Source: CAIYRG01 sp964494505
GTDB taxonomy: Bacteria; Pseudomonadota; Alphaproteobacteria; Micropepsales; Micropepsaceae
DNA length: 64,000 bases
Direction of reading: 5' to 3'
Assembly (NCBI GenBank): GCA_964494505.1
Contig: CAZBRO010000014.1
Span: forward strand, 1-64,000
Shown: piece by piece, positions 41,908-50,713 of the stretch
Layout of the letters: each line of letters begins with the position of its first letter
How positions within the stretch are numbered: the stretch's first letter is position 1
The notes under the pieces: generated by a model
Told to the model about the DNA's origin: nothing
Seen by the model: the letters and a program-made list of their open reading frames with translations, nothing else
Databases searched by the model: none
Made by a program: the position numbers and the translations under genes

Positions 41908-42970
41908 CAAGGACGGTGAGGCAGACCTGATCGCGCGGCGGAAATTTCTGCAGGGCGGACTTGTGGCGGGCGCAACATTGATTTCGGCGCCATCCGTCCG
42001 TGCCGATGAACTGCCACTGGGACTGCTCCCCGGCACGCGTTTTCCCGATCCGCGGATCGAAGTTCTGGACCGGCGCTTCAAATACAGAGTCGAGAATGCC
42101 GGCATTGAACGCGTGGCAACCGGATTGCGCTGGTGTGAGGGGCCGGTTTATTTTCGTGACGGCGGTTACCTGCTGTTCAGCGATATCGCCAATAATCGCA
42201 TCATGCAGTGGTCGGAAAGCGATGGCCACGTCGGGATCTTCCGGCATCGCTCGAACTATGCCAACGGCAACACGCGCGATCGCGAGGGCCGATTGATCAC
42301 CTGCGAACACGACACCCGCCGTGTCACGCGGACCGAATATGACGGCAGCATAACCGTGCTGATGGACCGCTTTGAGGGCAAGGCGCTGAATGCGCCCAAC
42401 GACGTCGTGGTCTCATCAGACGGCGCCGTCTGGTTCACCGATCCTTTTTTTGGAAATCTCACGACTTACGAAGGACATCTTGTGCAATTCGAGTTGCCGC
42501 CGCAGGTGTACCGGCTTGATCCGAAATCGGGCCGGGCTTCGGTGGTGGCGACCGGCTTTGGCGGACCGGATGGGATCGTGTTCTCGCCCGACGAAAAGAA
42601 GCTTTACATAATCGACGCGGCCGTTATGAGCGCGATCGGCCGAGATTCCAATATCCGCGTGTTCGACGTCAACGGCGAGCGCCTGATCAACGATCGGACC
42701 TTCGTGCCGAATTTGGGCGCGGCGACGCGCACCGACGGTATGCGCACCGACATGGACGGCAACGTCTGGTGCGCGGCGAGCCATGGTGACCCACGCGAAG
42801 ATGGTGTCCGCTGCTATGCCCCCAACGGCGATCTGATCGCCAAGATCCATTTGCCGGAAAGCTGCGCCAATCTGTGCTTTGGCGGGAAGAAGAAGAACCG
42901 CTTGTTTATGACTGCAAGCACATCAATATACGCCATGTACGTGAATACGGTAGGCGCGCAGGTACCATAA
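41900..42970 (+). CDS. SMP-30/gluconolactonase-like exported hydrolase
   Basis: The ATG at 41900 follows GGAGGAGGTCGGG; an ATG at 41885 would lie in that site. The 356-residue protein has a Tat-type signal (ARRKFLQGGLVAGATL) and a six-bladed beta-propeller of the SMP-30/LRE group: LRWCEGPVYF (metal-binding Glu), NAPNDVVVSSDGAVWFTDPF (Asn, Asp), FGGPDGIVFSPDEKKLYIID and RTDGMRTDMDGNVWCAA. Such enzymes open lactones with a divalent metal. It works in the periplasm in this case. It overlaps the MFS gene by 8 bp, so it is translationally coupled. Confidence 0.9.
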   Translation: MDSKDGEADLIARRKFLQGGLVAGATLISAPSVRADELPLGLLPGTRFPDPRIEVLDRRFKYRVENAGIERVATGLRWCEGPVYFRDGGYLLFSDIANNRIMQWSESDGHVGIFRHRSNYANGNTRDREGRLITCEHDTRRVTRTEYDGSITVLMDRFEGKALNAPNDVVVSSDGAVWFTDPFFGNLTTYEGHLVQFELPPQVYRLDPKSGRASVVATGFGGPDGIVFSPDEKKLYIIDAAVMSAIGRDSNIRVFDVNGERLINDRTFVPNLGAATRTDGMRTDMDGNVWCAASHGDPREDGVRCYAPNGDLIAKIHLPESCANLCFGGKKKNRLFMTASTSIYAMYVNTVGAQVP

Positions 42971-43315
42971 GGGAGCTGACGCTTGTCTCTGGAAGGTGGC
43001 GGCGGCGAATTCAGGCGCTCGGAAAGGGCCGGCCTCAATACCAGCCACTCGTCGCCGGAGCGCCGGTCGTTCGAGAGACCCGCCAGAGTAGCCGGCATAA
43101 TCAATGCCGTGTCCGCAGCGGCCGCCGCAATCAACACAGGACGAAGTCCGAGCGTTTATGCCGATCGGAAATGAAATCGAGGCCGCGTGTTGCGCCGTGG
43201 GTGCGACCACTGCAATCCCGGTGGCGGTGGAGGCAACCTTTGTTGGATGGGAAGGTTTCCTTCGTTGGAAAACTGTGTTGGCGAAGGTATCTGCTCGATG
43301 GAAATGTGCTTTCAC

Positions 43316-43349
43316 AATTGCACAAAATGGAGGCGCGAGATGTGCAATT
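43316..43349. promoter_or_regulatory. AATTGCACA-N16-TGTGCAATT inverted repeat, leader C
   Basis: Perfect 9-bp arms (43316-43324 and 43341-43349), 70 bp upstream of the sigma-54 box. Confidence 0.78.
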
Positions 43350-43419
43350 TGGTTGCAACCCTGCTTTCTGTTCCGCATGGCTTTTGAGGCGAACCAGGTG
43401 GTTTTCGTTGCAGCAAGAT

Positions 43420-43434
43420 TGGCCCGTTCCTTGC
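43420..43434 (+). promoter_or_regulatory. Sigma-54 promoter, leader C
   Basis: TGGCCCGTTCCTTGC, identical to leaders A and B; 153 bp upstream of the start of the SVGH-EGDT gene at 43588. Confidence 0.8.
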
Positions 43435-43587
43435 GAGAGAAGTCTGAGCTGTTCCTGTCGTGACAGCGCCGGATCCGTGGTGGCCTGCAACCGATGGAAT
43501 GTTAAGGCTTTGCAAGTCCGTCCGCTGCCGAAACGGATGCTTGTTGCTGTTGCCAAGTGGAGCAGGATAAATTTGAGGAGACTTGGT

Positions 43588-44352
43588 ATGCATGACATTC
43601 GGATTTTAGCGCGCAGCTGTGCAGCGGTTCTCAGCTTCGCGGCTCTGGCTGAATCAGCGTTTGGGGCCGGCGCGACGCCCGACATTTCCGGAACTTACTG
43701 GGCCACGGAATATCATGCCAGACTGGTTCTCCAGAGCGGCGGCGCAGCGCCGCTGAACGCTGACGGCCAGAAGGCCTATGAGATGAATCAGGCCGGCCTG
43801 AAGGATGGATCGATCACCGATGCGGCGCGCAAGTTCTGCGTTCCCGACGGTATTCCGCGCGTCATGGCTTCTCCCTATCCGTTCGAAATCATTCAGGCTC
43901 CGCCCGGACAGATCACGATTGTGCATGAGCTCAATCACCAGATTCGTGTCATTGCGATGGATAAGCCACTGCCGTCCGACGAAGAGATGGCGCCGTATCC
44001 TTTCTACAACGGCCATTCGGTCGGTCATTGGGAAGGCGACACGCTGGTCGTGCAGACAGCAGGCTTCAACGAGAAGACCTTTTTCGATGCCACCGGTCTG
44101 CCGCACGACGACATGCTGATCACGACGGAGCGCTTTCGCAAAGTCAACCCGACCCAACTCGAAGACGTGGTGACGATCCACGACCCGACTTACTACACGC
44201 GGGATTTCAGCACGCGTTTCGTGTACCAGCTTCGCAACGATGTGCGACTGGAAGATTATGTCTGCGGTGAACCGCGCCGTGACATTTCCAAGATCAAGGG
44301 AATATCGGAAGCGCGCGCCGCAATCGCCGCCGGACGCATTCCTGGTCTCTAA
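43588..44352 (+). CDS. Exported SVGH-EGDT family protein (paralogue 3)
   Basis: The ATG at 43588 follows GAGGAGACTTGGT and gives 254 residues; upstream open frame belongs to the leader. Signal peptide to FGAG. The core NGHSVGHWEGDTLVVQTAGF (residues ~145-165) places it with paralogues 1, 2 and 4, with TPDISGTYWATEYHARLVLQ at the mature N-terminus and FVYQLRNDVRLEDYVCGEPR at the end. Here the Asp after TLVV is Gln. Function unknown; exported. It follows leader C and precedes the FAH-family gene by 174 bp. Confidence 0.8.
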   Translation: MHDIRILARSCAAVLSFAALAESAFGAGATPDISGTYWATEYHARLVLQSGGAAPLNADGQKAYEMNQAGLKDGSITDAARKFCVPDGIPRVMASPYPFEIIQAPPGQITIVHELNHQIRVIAMDKPLPSDEEMAPYPFYNGHSVGHWEGDTLVVQTAGFNEKTFFDATGLPHDDMLITTERFRKVNPTQLEDVVTIHDPTYYTRDFSTRFVYQLRNDVRLEDYVCGEPRRDISKIKGISEARAAIAAGRIPGL

Positions 44353-44526
44353 GGAGTTTTGGGAGGGACATTGGAATGGGACCGAACCAATAGGAATTTT
44401 CGGGGCAGAATTTTCTCCGTACCCGATCGGATGTCTTCTCTGCCGTCAAAAGTCGCTGCGTGATGGCGCCACCAGATCGAGTTCCGCTGCAGACGAGCCA
44501 ATTGGAAAAGAGCCGGGAACGAATCT

Positions 44527-45540
44527 ATGAGTGGATATAGACTTGTGACGTATCAAGCAGAGGACGGCCCCCGCGCTGGGATCGTGATTGGTAAGATGCT
44601 CTATGATGCTGCTTCCGCCACCGGTCGAAGTTCATATGCCCACGTGACGGCAATTCTCGAAGACTGGCGGCGCGCCGATGAAACATTTCGGCAGTTTGTC
44701 CCGGCAAGTTTGAAAGGGCAATCGTTTGCGCAAAGCAATTTGCGGGCGCCCGTGCTGTGGCCCTCTGCTATTTATTGCGCTGGCATCAATTACCACGATC
44801 ATGCGGCGGAAATGTCGCGTCAATGGGCACGCGATTCGAAACTTGACCCGAAGGTGTTGCTTGGAAAACCGTGGCACTTTTTGAAGGCTCCCCGCAGCAT
44901 CGCCGACCCGGGAGCGACAGTCGACGTTTCGGAGTACACCAAACAGCTTGACTGGGAAATCGAATTGGCGGCGATCATTGGAATTCCCGCAAGACACGTT
45001 CCGGCCGAACACGCGCTGGATTACGTCGCCGGATATACGATCGCAAACGAGCTCTCCGCCCGCGACCGGACCAGACGCGTCAGCGCACCACAGGATACTC
45101 CATTTCATTTTGACTGGCTGGGGCAGAAGAGTTTTGAAGGGGCCTGTCCTCTTGGGCCGGTAATCGTACCGGCAAGTGACATTCCCAATCCGCAAAGCCT
45201 TTCGTTGCGGCTTTGGGTCAACGACGTGGTGAAACAGGATTCGAATTCTTCGCAAATGATCTTCTCTCTAGCCGAACAGATCGCTCAGCTTTCGGACGGG
45301 ATCACATTGCATCCGGGTGACATCATCCTTACAGGCACGCCTGCCGGCGTGGGGGCGGGGCGAGGAGAATTTCTCAAAGCGGGGGGATACCGTGATTGCC
45401 GCGATCGAAGGAATTGGCGCGCTAACCACTCATATCGCCTGAGCCGCCTTGCCCCGCTTTTCCCTGCTGAACAGCGCCGCGTACCTCTTCGGTTCCATCT
45501 GTGCAACGTGTCACTGATGGTAACTCGTACCGATGACTGA
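44527..45540 (+). CDS. Fumarylacetoacetate hydrolase-family enzyme with a C-terminal frameshift
   Basis: The protein has the FAH-fold catalytic region: YCAGINYHDHAAEMSRQWAR, KPWHFLKAPRSIADPG, DWEIELAAIIG (metal-binding Glu) and GYTIANELSARD. It ends LHPGDIILTGTPAGVGAGRG EFLKAG (in two parts). Such enzymes cleave C-C bonds of 1,3-diketo acids or hydrate/isomerise them in aromatic catabolism. At a run of six G (AAAGCGGGGGGATACC) the frame shifts: with five G it would read AGDTVIAAIEGIGALTTHIA and stop at 45442, the normal end. As written it runs on 30-odd aberrant residues to 45540. The active site is upstream, so activity may survive. Confidence 0.88.
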   Translation: MSGYRLVTYQAEDGPRAGIVIGKMLYDAASATGRSSYAHVTAILEDWRRADETFRQFVPASLKGQSFAQSNLRAPVLWPSAIYCAGINYHDHAAEMSRQWARDSKLDPKVLLGKPWHFLKAPRSIADPGATVDVSEYTKQLDWEIELAAIIGIPARHVPAEHALDYVAGYTIANELSARDRTRRVSAPQDTPFHFDWLGQKSFEGACPLGPVIVPASDIPNPQSLSLRLWVNDVVKQDSNSSQMIFSLAEQIAQLSDGITLHPGDIILTGTPAGVGAGRGEFLKAGGYRDCRDRRNWRANHSYRLSRLAPLFPAEQRRVPLRFHLCNVSLMVTRTDD

Positions 45541-45705
45541 ACAGCCATCAACATTTTGAGCGGGCAGTCGACTCAAAATAGCCCCACCGCTCCTGTTCGC
45601 TGTGCATCCGGCCGTCACGAATGGCGCGATTCGCTTCCGCCACGCATTTCCCGGGCTTAACCTTGTTGCCCTTGTTGTGGCGATCGTTCTCATCGGCGGG
45701 TTTAA

Positions 45706-45891
45706 GAAAGACTTCATGCCGCCGCTCCGGCGCCTGGTGCCCTGCCACCCTCAGGCAGCAAGGCGGCTCTTGCTGCTCTGCCCGAAGCGCCCGAAAAGGG
45801 GCTTGTGCTCAACTACTGTTCGGTTTGCCACGATATCGATTGGGTTGTCCGGTCCGGTACTCGAAGCCCGATGAAAATTCCTGGCGAGTAA
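45706..45891 (+). pseudogene. Cytochrome c fragment (CxxCH)
   Basis: A frame opening after a TAA reads HAAAPAPGALPPSGSKAALA, ALPEAPEKGLVLNYCSVCHD and IDWVVRSGTRSPMKIPGE before a stop. CSVCH is a haem-c motif, and the Ala/Pro spacer plus V(L/V)RSGTRS resembles cytochrome c subunits of alcohol dehydrogenase-type enzymes. There is no signal peptide or complete haem domain, so it is a remnant. It overlaps the opposite-strand end of the dienelactone hydrolase gene. Confidence 0.55.
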
Positions 45892-46582
45892 CATTGGCCA
45901 GGAATGCCAATGTCCTTTCCCACGCGTCCTCCGCGGCTGCGCGTTCTTGCGGGGTGTCGTGAGCCGGATTTTGAAATCCGTGGCCGACATCGGGATACCG
46001 GTGGAAATCGTGCGGTACCCCGTGCGCCTTCAACTCGGCCTCGATCCGGTTCACATCCTGAGGTGATGGATGCGTGTCTTTGTCGCCGAAGAAACCAATC
46101 ACCGGACAGCGAATGTTGCGAAGACGGTCGAATGGCGTTGGGCCAGCATGTCCCCAGGAATGCGTTACGCTACCCCCGTAATAGACGATAGCGGCGGAAA
46201 ACTCCGGAATGCTGCCGGCAGCCAGAAACGCCATCCGGCCGCCCATACAATGGCCCATGATGACAATCCGGTCCGGCGCCACGTCGGGACGCTTCTTCAA
46301 CTGCTCCAAGGTCGCTCGAACATCGGCGACAATTTCGTCATCCTTGAGGAGGCCTTTGCGCTCGGCCGTTGGCATGCCACTTGGGCAGCGATGATAAACA
46401 TCGGGCACCGCGGCCAGATACCCGCCGCTGACGAGGCGGCCGGCCACACCCTTGGTGAAAGTATCGATCCCGCCGCGGTGGTACATCAGCACGATCGCAG
46501 GGCCGGGCATGTTGCGCACGGGCGCGTCGAGATAGACATCCATCGCGGTGTCGCCAACCTGAACCGTGAAGATGCTGGCCAT
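45809..46582 (-). CDS. Dienelactone hydrolase-family protein
   Basis: The 257-residue alpha/beta hydrolase starts MASIFTVQVGDTAMDVYLDA and has LMYHRGGIDTFTKGVAGRLV, the nucleophile elbow GHCMGG (Cys in place of Ser, as in DLH), GDKDTHPSPQDVNRIEAELK (Asp) and PDVGHGFQNP (His). DLH hydrolyses dienelactones in chlorocatechol and hydroquinone pathways, or related ester bonds. The last ~23 residues (after FLANVTRQ) read across the opposite-strand cytochrome c fragment, so the natural C-terminus was probably altered by a rearrangement. It is the last gene of the minus-strand operon. Confidence 0.87.
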   Translation of the reverse strand: MASIFTVQVGDTAMDVYLDAPVRNMPGPAIVLMYHRGGIDTFTKGVAGRLVSGGYLAAVPDVYHRCPSGMPTAERKGLLKDDEIVADVRATLEQLKKRPDVAPDRIVIMGHCMGGRMAFLAAGSIPEFSAAIVYYGGSVTHSWGHAGPTPFDRLRNIRCPVIGFFGDKDTHPSPQDVNRIEAELKAHGVPHDFHRYPDVGHGFQNPAHDTPQERAAAEDAWERTLAFLANVTRQEFSSGFEYRTGQPNRYRGKPNSS

Positions 46583-46590
46583 GCCGCCGA

Positions 46591-47628
46591 TCAGTTTCCC
46601 GAGATATTGACGGCACCGCGAGCGCGCGCGATCAACGATGGCGGAATGTTGCCCTGCTTTTGCACGGCTGCTTGCAACTCTTCGCCGGACATGGGGCTGA
46701 CGAGAAGTCCGGCCCGCTTTACATCGGCGAGAAACGCGTTGTCTCCGACCGTTGCAATAAAGGCGCGACGCAGTTCGGCCACACGCTCAGCAGGAGTTCC
46801 CGGCGGCGCCACCACGGACCGCCCGATGACGGATGGAGAGGAGAATAATTCGAGCAACATCCGCTCGTCCTGATTTCGCGCGAGGTCGATCATCCGCGGG
46901 ACTTGCGGCAAATCGGGTTCCTTTTCAAGCCCGGTCTGAAGCAGCAGATTGATCTTCTTCTCGCGCATCAGGGGCTGCCCCATGACTCTGAGAATCGGCC
47001 ATTCCACACTGAGCGCATCGACCTCGCCGCGCTGCATGGCGAGCATGCTGTCGCCCGTTCCCTGATAGCCCTCGATCAGCTTGAATTTCATCCCAAGCGT
47101 GCTCTTCAGAACCATCCAATTCAGCCTCGAGGCCGTACCTGAGGCGGAAACGATAAGTTCCTTTTTGAACACATCGTCGATCTTTTGTACGGAAGTGTCG
47201 CTGCGGGCGAACAGTACAGCGCTGTTCCTCAAGACCCGTCCAATCCAGTTGAATTTGGTCACCTCGATCTTGAGGCCCGGCATGCCTAGAATTTGATAGA
47301 GGTTGATGGCCTGATCGAGCATGGCGATCGTCGTGCCGTCCTTGCGTGCCGAGTTATAGAGATAATTGGCTGCTCGAATGCTGCCCGCGCCGGGCATGTT
47401 CTGGGGCACGACCGAGGGCCCGCCATCAAGATGCCGGCCAATATGGCTGGCGAGCAGCCGGCTGTAGGTATCATAACCACCGCCCGCCCCCGAACCGATG
47501 ATAAAGGTGATGGACTTGTTTTTGTAAAAGCCGTCCGCTGCGGCCACTGCGGATGTCGGCAACAGCGCGATGAGGACAATAGGCCAAAAGCGGCGCAGCA
47601 TCGTGAATACAGAAATGAGCAAGGCCAT
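46591..47628 (-). CDS. TctC-like tricarboxylate-type binding protein
   Basis: The ATG at 47628 follows ACAGGAG and gives 345 residues; the frame is open to 47697. Signal peptide (TMLRRFWPIVLIALLPTSAV). The Bug/TctC fold is shown by ITFIIGSGAGGGYDTYSRLL, PSVVPQNMPGAGSIRAANYL, KDGTTIAMLDQA and the C-terminal APPGTPAERVAELRRAFIAT. These proteins bind carboxylates in the periplasm, usually for a TctAB membrane pair; none is in the window, so it is an orphan or has a sensor role. The next gene in the operon is the hydrolase 8 bp downstream. Confidence 0.9.
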   Translation of the reverse strand: MALLISVFTMLRRFWPIVLIALLPTSAVAAADGFYKNKSITFIIGSGAGGGYDTYSRLLASHIGRHLDGGPSVVPQNMPGAGSIRAANYLYNSARKDGTTIAMLDQAINLYQILGMPGLKIEVTKFNWIGRVLRNSAVLFARSDTSVQKIDDVFKKELIVSASGTASRLNWMVLKSTLGMKFKLIEGYQGTGDSMLAMQRGEVDALSVEWPILRVMGQPLMREKKINLLLQTGLEKEPDLPQVPRMIDLARNQDERMLLELFSSPSVIGRSVVAPPGTPAERVAELRRAFIATVGDNAFLADVKRAGLLVSPMSGEELQAAVQKQGNIPPSLIARARGAVNISGN

Positions 47629-47699
47629 TCTCCTGTACGCGTGACCCGGCAACAGCCGCAGCATGACGGATGAACGAGCCGCCACGAAGGAGCTCAACC

Positions 47700-48773
47700 T
47701 TATGAGGGCATTGCACTCGTGAACAGATCGGTATCAAACTCGCAGCCCAGTTTGAGCTCGCGGGCCTTCCTGTAGATGACGTAACCCGTTGCGGCGAATT
47801 GATATCCGAGCCCCGAATAGTTGAGGAAAAGGGTGAGGTCGTGATCGCTGCGCCGCCCGGGCGCCCGCCCGAGCAGGAGGTCGGACAGTTCCGGCAGGCT
47901 ATTCTGCCCAATGGTGCTGCTGAGCGCGTTTTTTCGCTGTTCGGTATCTCGCGCGAGATCGGCGCCGGCCGTGCGGACGACCTTTCCGTCGGCCTCTCGC
48001 ACATGGGTGAATACGAGATCGGCCGCGCCGATCACGCCCGGATCGAGTTCGAGCCGCGACAGACTGCTCACATGCATCCCCGGCTCGAGCCACTCTTTTG
48101 CAAGAATCGGCTCCAAGCTGTTGCTCGCACACAAGACGACATCGGCGGCGGAGACGGCTTCCCTCGCGGTTGTGACGGGCACAATCTCGACGCCAAGCTT
48201 TTCGGCCATCTCCTTGGCGAAGGCTTCCCGCCGCGCGCGTCTTGGACTGTAGCAGCGGATGCGTTTGATTTTTCTAACGGTGCAAATCGCCAATGCTTGC
48301 GCGCCCGCCTGCCAACCTGCGCCAAGGAGAGCAGCCTCGCTCGCATCGGACCGTGCCAGATATTTCGCGGCGATGCCGCTTATTGCGCCCACCCGCATCC
48401 GCTGGACGATGCCATCCGGATAGATCGCCAGCGGTTCGCCTGTCCGCGTACTGAACAGAAGCACCAGACCGACATATCGGTCATTGGGGGCAGCGGGAAC
48501 CTTGACCCGCCGTGGGCCCGAGTTCGACACCGGCCAGGTCAAAATATCGGAATTAAGGCGAACCGCGCCGATTTCAAATCTCGGAACGACGCCGCTCATG
48601 GTGAGCAACGAATACAGTGCATCGCTGCGGTGGGTCGGCGTCAGGATTTCCGAGCGAAAACCGTTTGCCCCCTGTCTCAAACCAAGATCGCGGTATGCGA
48701 TCTCCATAGCTTCGAGGCATTCGGGCATTTGCAACGCGGTCTCGACGTCTTCGTTCGAAAGCAGCAGCGTCAT
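47700..48773 (-). CDS. Ornithine cyclodeaminase/mu-crystallin-family protein
   Basis: The ATG at 48773 overlaps the stop of the MmgE/PrpD gene (ATGA). The 357-residue protein has the OCD fold: LYSLLTMSGVVPRFEIGAVR, RVGAISGIAAKYLARSDASE, AALLGAGWQAGAQALAIC (a Rossmann motif, G-A-G-x-Q-A-x-x-Q) and SAADVVLCASNS. Family members are NAD(P)-dependent cyclodeaminases, imine reductases or ketimine reductases; the sequence does not settle which. As part of a dehydratase/hydrolase operon a role in an organic acid or amide pathway is likely. Confidence 0.88.
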   Translation of the reverse strand: MTLLLSNEDVETALQMPECLEAMEIAYRDLGLRQGANGFRSEILTPTHRSDALYSLLTMSGVVPRFEIGAVRLNSDILTWPVSNSGPRRVKVPAAPNDRYVGLVLLFSTRTGEPLAIYPDGIVQRMRVGAISGIAAKYLARSDASEAALLGAGWQAGAQALAICTVRKIKRIRCYSPRRARREAFAKEMAEKLGVEIVPVTTAREAVSAADVVLCASNSLEPILAKEWLEPGMHVSSLSRLELDPGVIGAADLVFTHVREADGKVVRTAGADLARDTEQRKNALSSTIGQNSLPELSDLLLGRAPGRRSDHDLTLFLNYSGLGYQFAATGYVIYRKARELKLGCEFDTDLFTSAMPS

Positions 48774-50179
48774 GTGGGTTGGCTCGCTTTGACTTGCGGC
48801 GTCCACAGGCGACGCAACGAGACAATGTCACGCACCGTTTCGAGCCGCGCAATCTCGCGAAGGATAGTCTTTGCACGACGCGCGCCAAGAACGGGTGCAA
48901 CCAGATCGAAAGCTTTGGCTTCAATCTCAGCTTGGGTCATCGGATTATCTGCCGTTCCCCGAACCGCGAAAATGCGTTTCGATAAGGAGCGGCCGTCTCG
49001 CATCTTGACCGCCACGATAGCCTGCCGCCGTGGTGTCGCTTTTGCCAGTTCCTCGCTCTGAATCAACGCAATCCTCGACCGCAGTGCAAGAAGCGCTGGT
49101 TCGTGCATGCGGTCCTCGTCATGAATGGAGTCGAAGGTAAGTTTGCCGTCGGTCAGCAGCACGGTCATAAGATGTTGGAGATTGAGATTCGGCGCGGGCG
49201 CATTGTCGACGGTCCGGGCGGAACGCCCCGGCAAATGGACCTCGATTGAGCCGATATCGCCGGGTGCGATCCGATCGCTCTCCATCAACGCCGTCAGGGC
49301 GTCGAGCGCGGCCTGTGCCGGAGAGCCGACCGGCCACTTCTTGATATTGGTCGTGAGAATCTCAAACCGTTCCCCAAGCTCCTCGGACAATTGCGTGGGG
49401 TTGGGATGGGCCGAATAGGCGTCCAGAAAATTACGCTCTCCGCTGAAGACATCGTCTACGCCGCTCATGCCAGACTTGACCATCGACGCAGCGGTCACGC
49501 CATTGCGCGCGGGCATTCCGCCGAAGTCGAAAGCCTTTTCGACATGCTCCGGGTCCCGCACATGGCATCCTACTCCGGAGGCCTGCTGCGCGCAGAATGA
49601 AAGCATGTGCCGCGCCTGCCGCTGATCGAGCCGGAGCAACGCGCCCGCAGCGGCTCCCGCTCCAAAGGTGCCGCCGATGCTGTGTGTGCTGCGTGAGGCT
49701 GCAGCCAGCGCGTCGGGGCCAATCGCATAATTCAGCCGAGCGGCGACATCGTAACCCAAAGCAACCGCGCGGATCAGGTCTTCGCCGTTTGCATGCAGGC
49801 GCTCAGCCACCGCCAATGCGGCAGGGATGACCGCGCAGCCCGGATGCGTACGGGATGGCGCGTGCGAATCGTCGGTCTCATCGGCATGCGCCAGCATGCC
49901 GTTGGCAAGTGCTGCTTGCTCTGAAGAAATCAGCAATCGCGTTCCGACCACGGAGGCCTGACGCGCGCCTCCGAGCAATGCAGCATAGCCGATCGCAAGT
50001 TTTCCTGGCCGCAAGCGAGTGCCGGAAATCATCGCCGCAGCGGTGTCGAGAATGTGCTGACGCGCTTTGCCGACAACGGCCGGAGGAAGCGGTTGCTCGG
50101 GCGCCCCCGCTATGTAAGCGCTCAATGCGCCCATGGCTGGGCTGATTTCTCTCAGTGGCTCGATCAACATTTCCCCCAT
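48770..50179 (-). CDS. MmgE/PrpD family protein (2-methylcitrate dehydratase-like)
   Basis: The 469-residue protein follows the MmgE/PrpD layout: ARQHILDTAAAMISGTRLRP, VVGTRLLISSEQAALANGML, AHADETDDSHAPSRTHPGCA and VIPAALAVAERLHANGEDLI, FGAGAAAGALLRLDQRQARH and PVGSPAQAALDALTALMES. Relatives dehydrate 2-methylcitrate or cis-aconitate analogues, or act on itaconate-like acids. It heads the minus-strand operon and its stop overlaps the start of the OCD-like gene. With the TctC-like binding protein and the divergent FAD dehydrogenase it suggests use of a branched or unsaturated polycarboxylate. Confidence 0.9.
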   Translation of the reverse strand: MGEMLIEPLREISPAMGALSAYIAGAPEQPLPPAVVGKARQHILDTAAAMISGTRLRPGKLAIGYAALLGGARQASVVGTRLLISSEQAALANGMLAHADETDDSHAPSRTHPGCAVIPAALAVAERLHANGEDLIRAVALGYDVAARLNYAIGPDALAAASRSTHSIGGTFGAGAAAGALLRLDQRQARHMLSFCAQQASGVGCHVRDPEHVEKAFDFGGMPARNGVTAASMVKSGMSGVDDVFSGERNFLDAYSAHPNPTQLSEELGERFEILTTNIKKWPVGSPAQAALDALTALMESDRIAPGDIGSIEVHLPGRSARTVDNAPAPNLNLQHLMTVLLTDGKLTFDSIHDEDRMHEPALLALRSRIALIQSEELAKATPRRQAIVAVKMRDGRSLSKRIFAVRGTADNPMTQAEIEAKAFDLVAPVLGARRAKTILREIARLETVRDIVSLRRLWTPQVKASQPT

Positions 50180-50299
50180 GGCCCTTCAGGGCGGCCTCGC
50201 TGGCCCGCGCATTGTACGCAGGATAGTGCGGCCCGCCAGTATCCGCTTTTCATCGCCGGCCCGCACACTTACACTTACGAGCGCGAATGGGAGGACAGA

Positions 50300-50713
50300 A
50301 TGGCAAAGATCCGGCATCTGGCCATCAAGACGAAAAGCCCCGAAAGGCTCGCCGCGTTTTACGAAGCGGTCTTTGACATGAAGCGCATACATAGCGAGAA
50401 GGGGGGCGCGATCTATATGAGCGACGGCTATTTGACCCTTGCGCTGTTGCGCAACCGCGGCGAGGCCACCCCGAGCGGGATAAATCATTTCGGTTTCCAT
50501 GTGGCCAACCTGAAGGAGATCGAAGACAGACTGCAGAAATTCGAGGAGCCACTTGTGCAGCGTCCGGCAAACCGGCCTTACGCGGAGTATCGCGCGATGG
50601 ATCCGGACGGAAATTTGTTCGATGTGTCTGTGCATGGCTATGACGAGGCCGAGCTCCAGGCCGATCGCGACCAACGGGCCCGTGACGCGAAGAAAGGTGA
50701 AGCCGCCTCGTGA
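50300..50713 (+). CDS. VOC (glyoxalase/bleomycin-resistance fold) family protein
   Basis: The ATG at 50300 follows GGGAGGACAGA. The 137-residue protein has two paired beta-alpha-beta-beta-beta units: MAKIRHLAIKTKSPERLAAF YEAVFDMKRI (in two parts), GINHFGFHVANLKEIEDRLQ and EYRAMDPDGNLFDVSVHGYD. His and Glu metal ligands typical of VOC enzymes are present (RHLAIK, HFGFHV, and the final D/E). Possible reactions: lyase, epimerase or dioxygenase on an activated acid. Its stop overlaps the GTG of the FAD dehydrogenase (GTGA), so the two are coupled. It is divergent from the MmgE operon with a 120-bp shared promoter region. Confidence 0.88.
   Translation: MAKIRHLAIKTKSPERLAAFYEAVFDMKRIHSEKGGAIYMSDGYLTLALLRNRGEATPSGINHFGFHVANLKEIEDRLQKFEEPLVQRPANRPYAEYRAMDPDGNLFDVSVHGYDEAELQADRDQRARDAKKGEAAS

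Larger units (their letters stand above)
43167..43490 (+). repeat. Leader copy C (plus strand)
   Basis: The third leader copy matches A and B from GGAAATGAA to about GCCTGCAACCG, then diverges. It is upstream of an SVGH-EGDT gene, with no receptor start left. It includes the inverted repeat (43316-43349) and the sigma-54 box (43420-43434). An upstream stretch (43080-43166) also resembles 36000-36090. Confidence 0.82.

Noticed and set aside
44527..45540. Programmed frameshift in the FAH-family gene
   Set aside because: Nothing downstream (slippery site with pseudoknot, conserved alternative end) supports programming; mutation or sequencing error is simpler.
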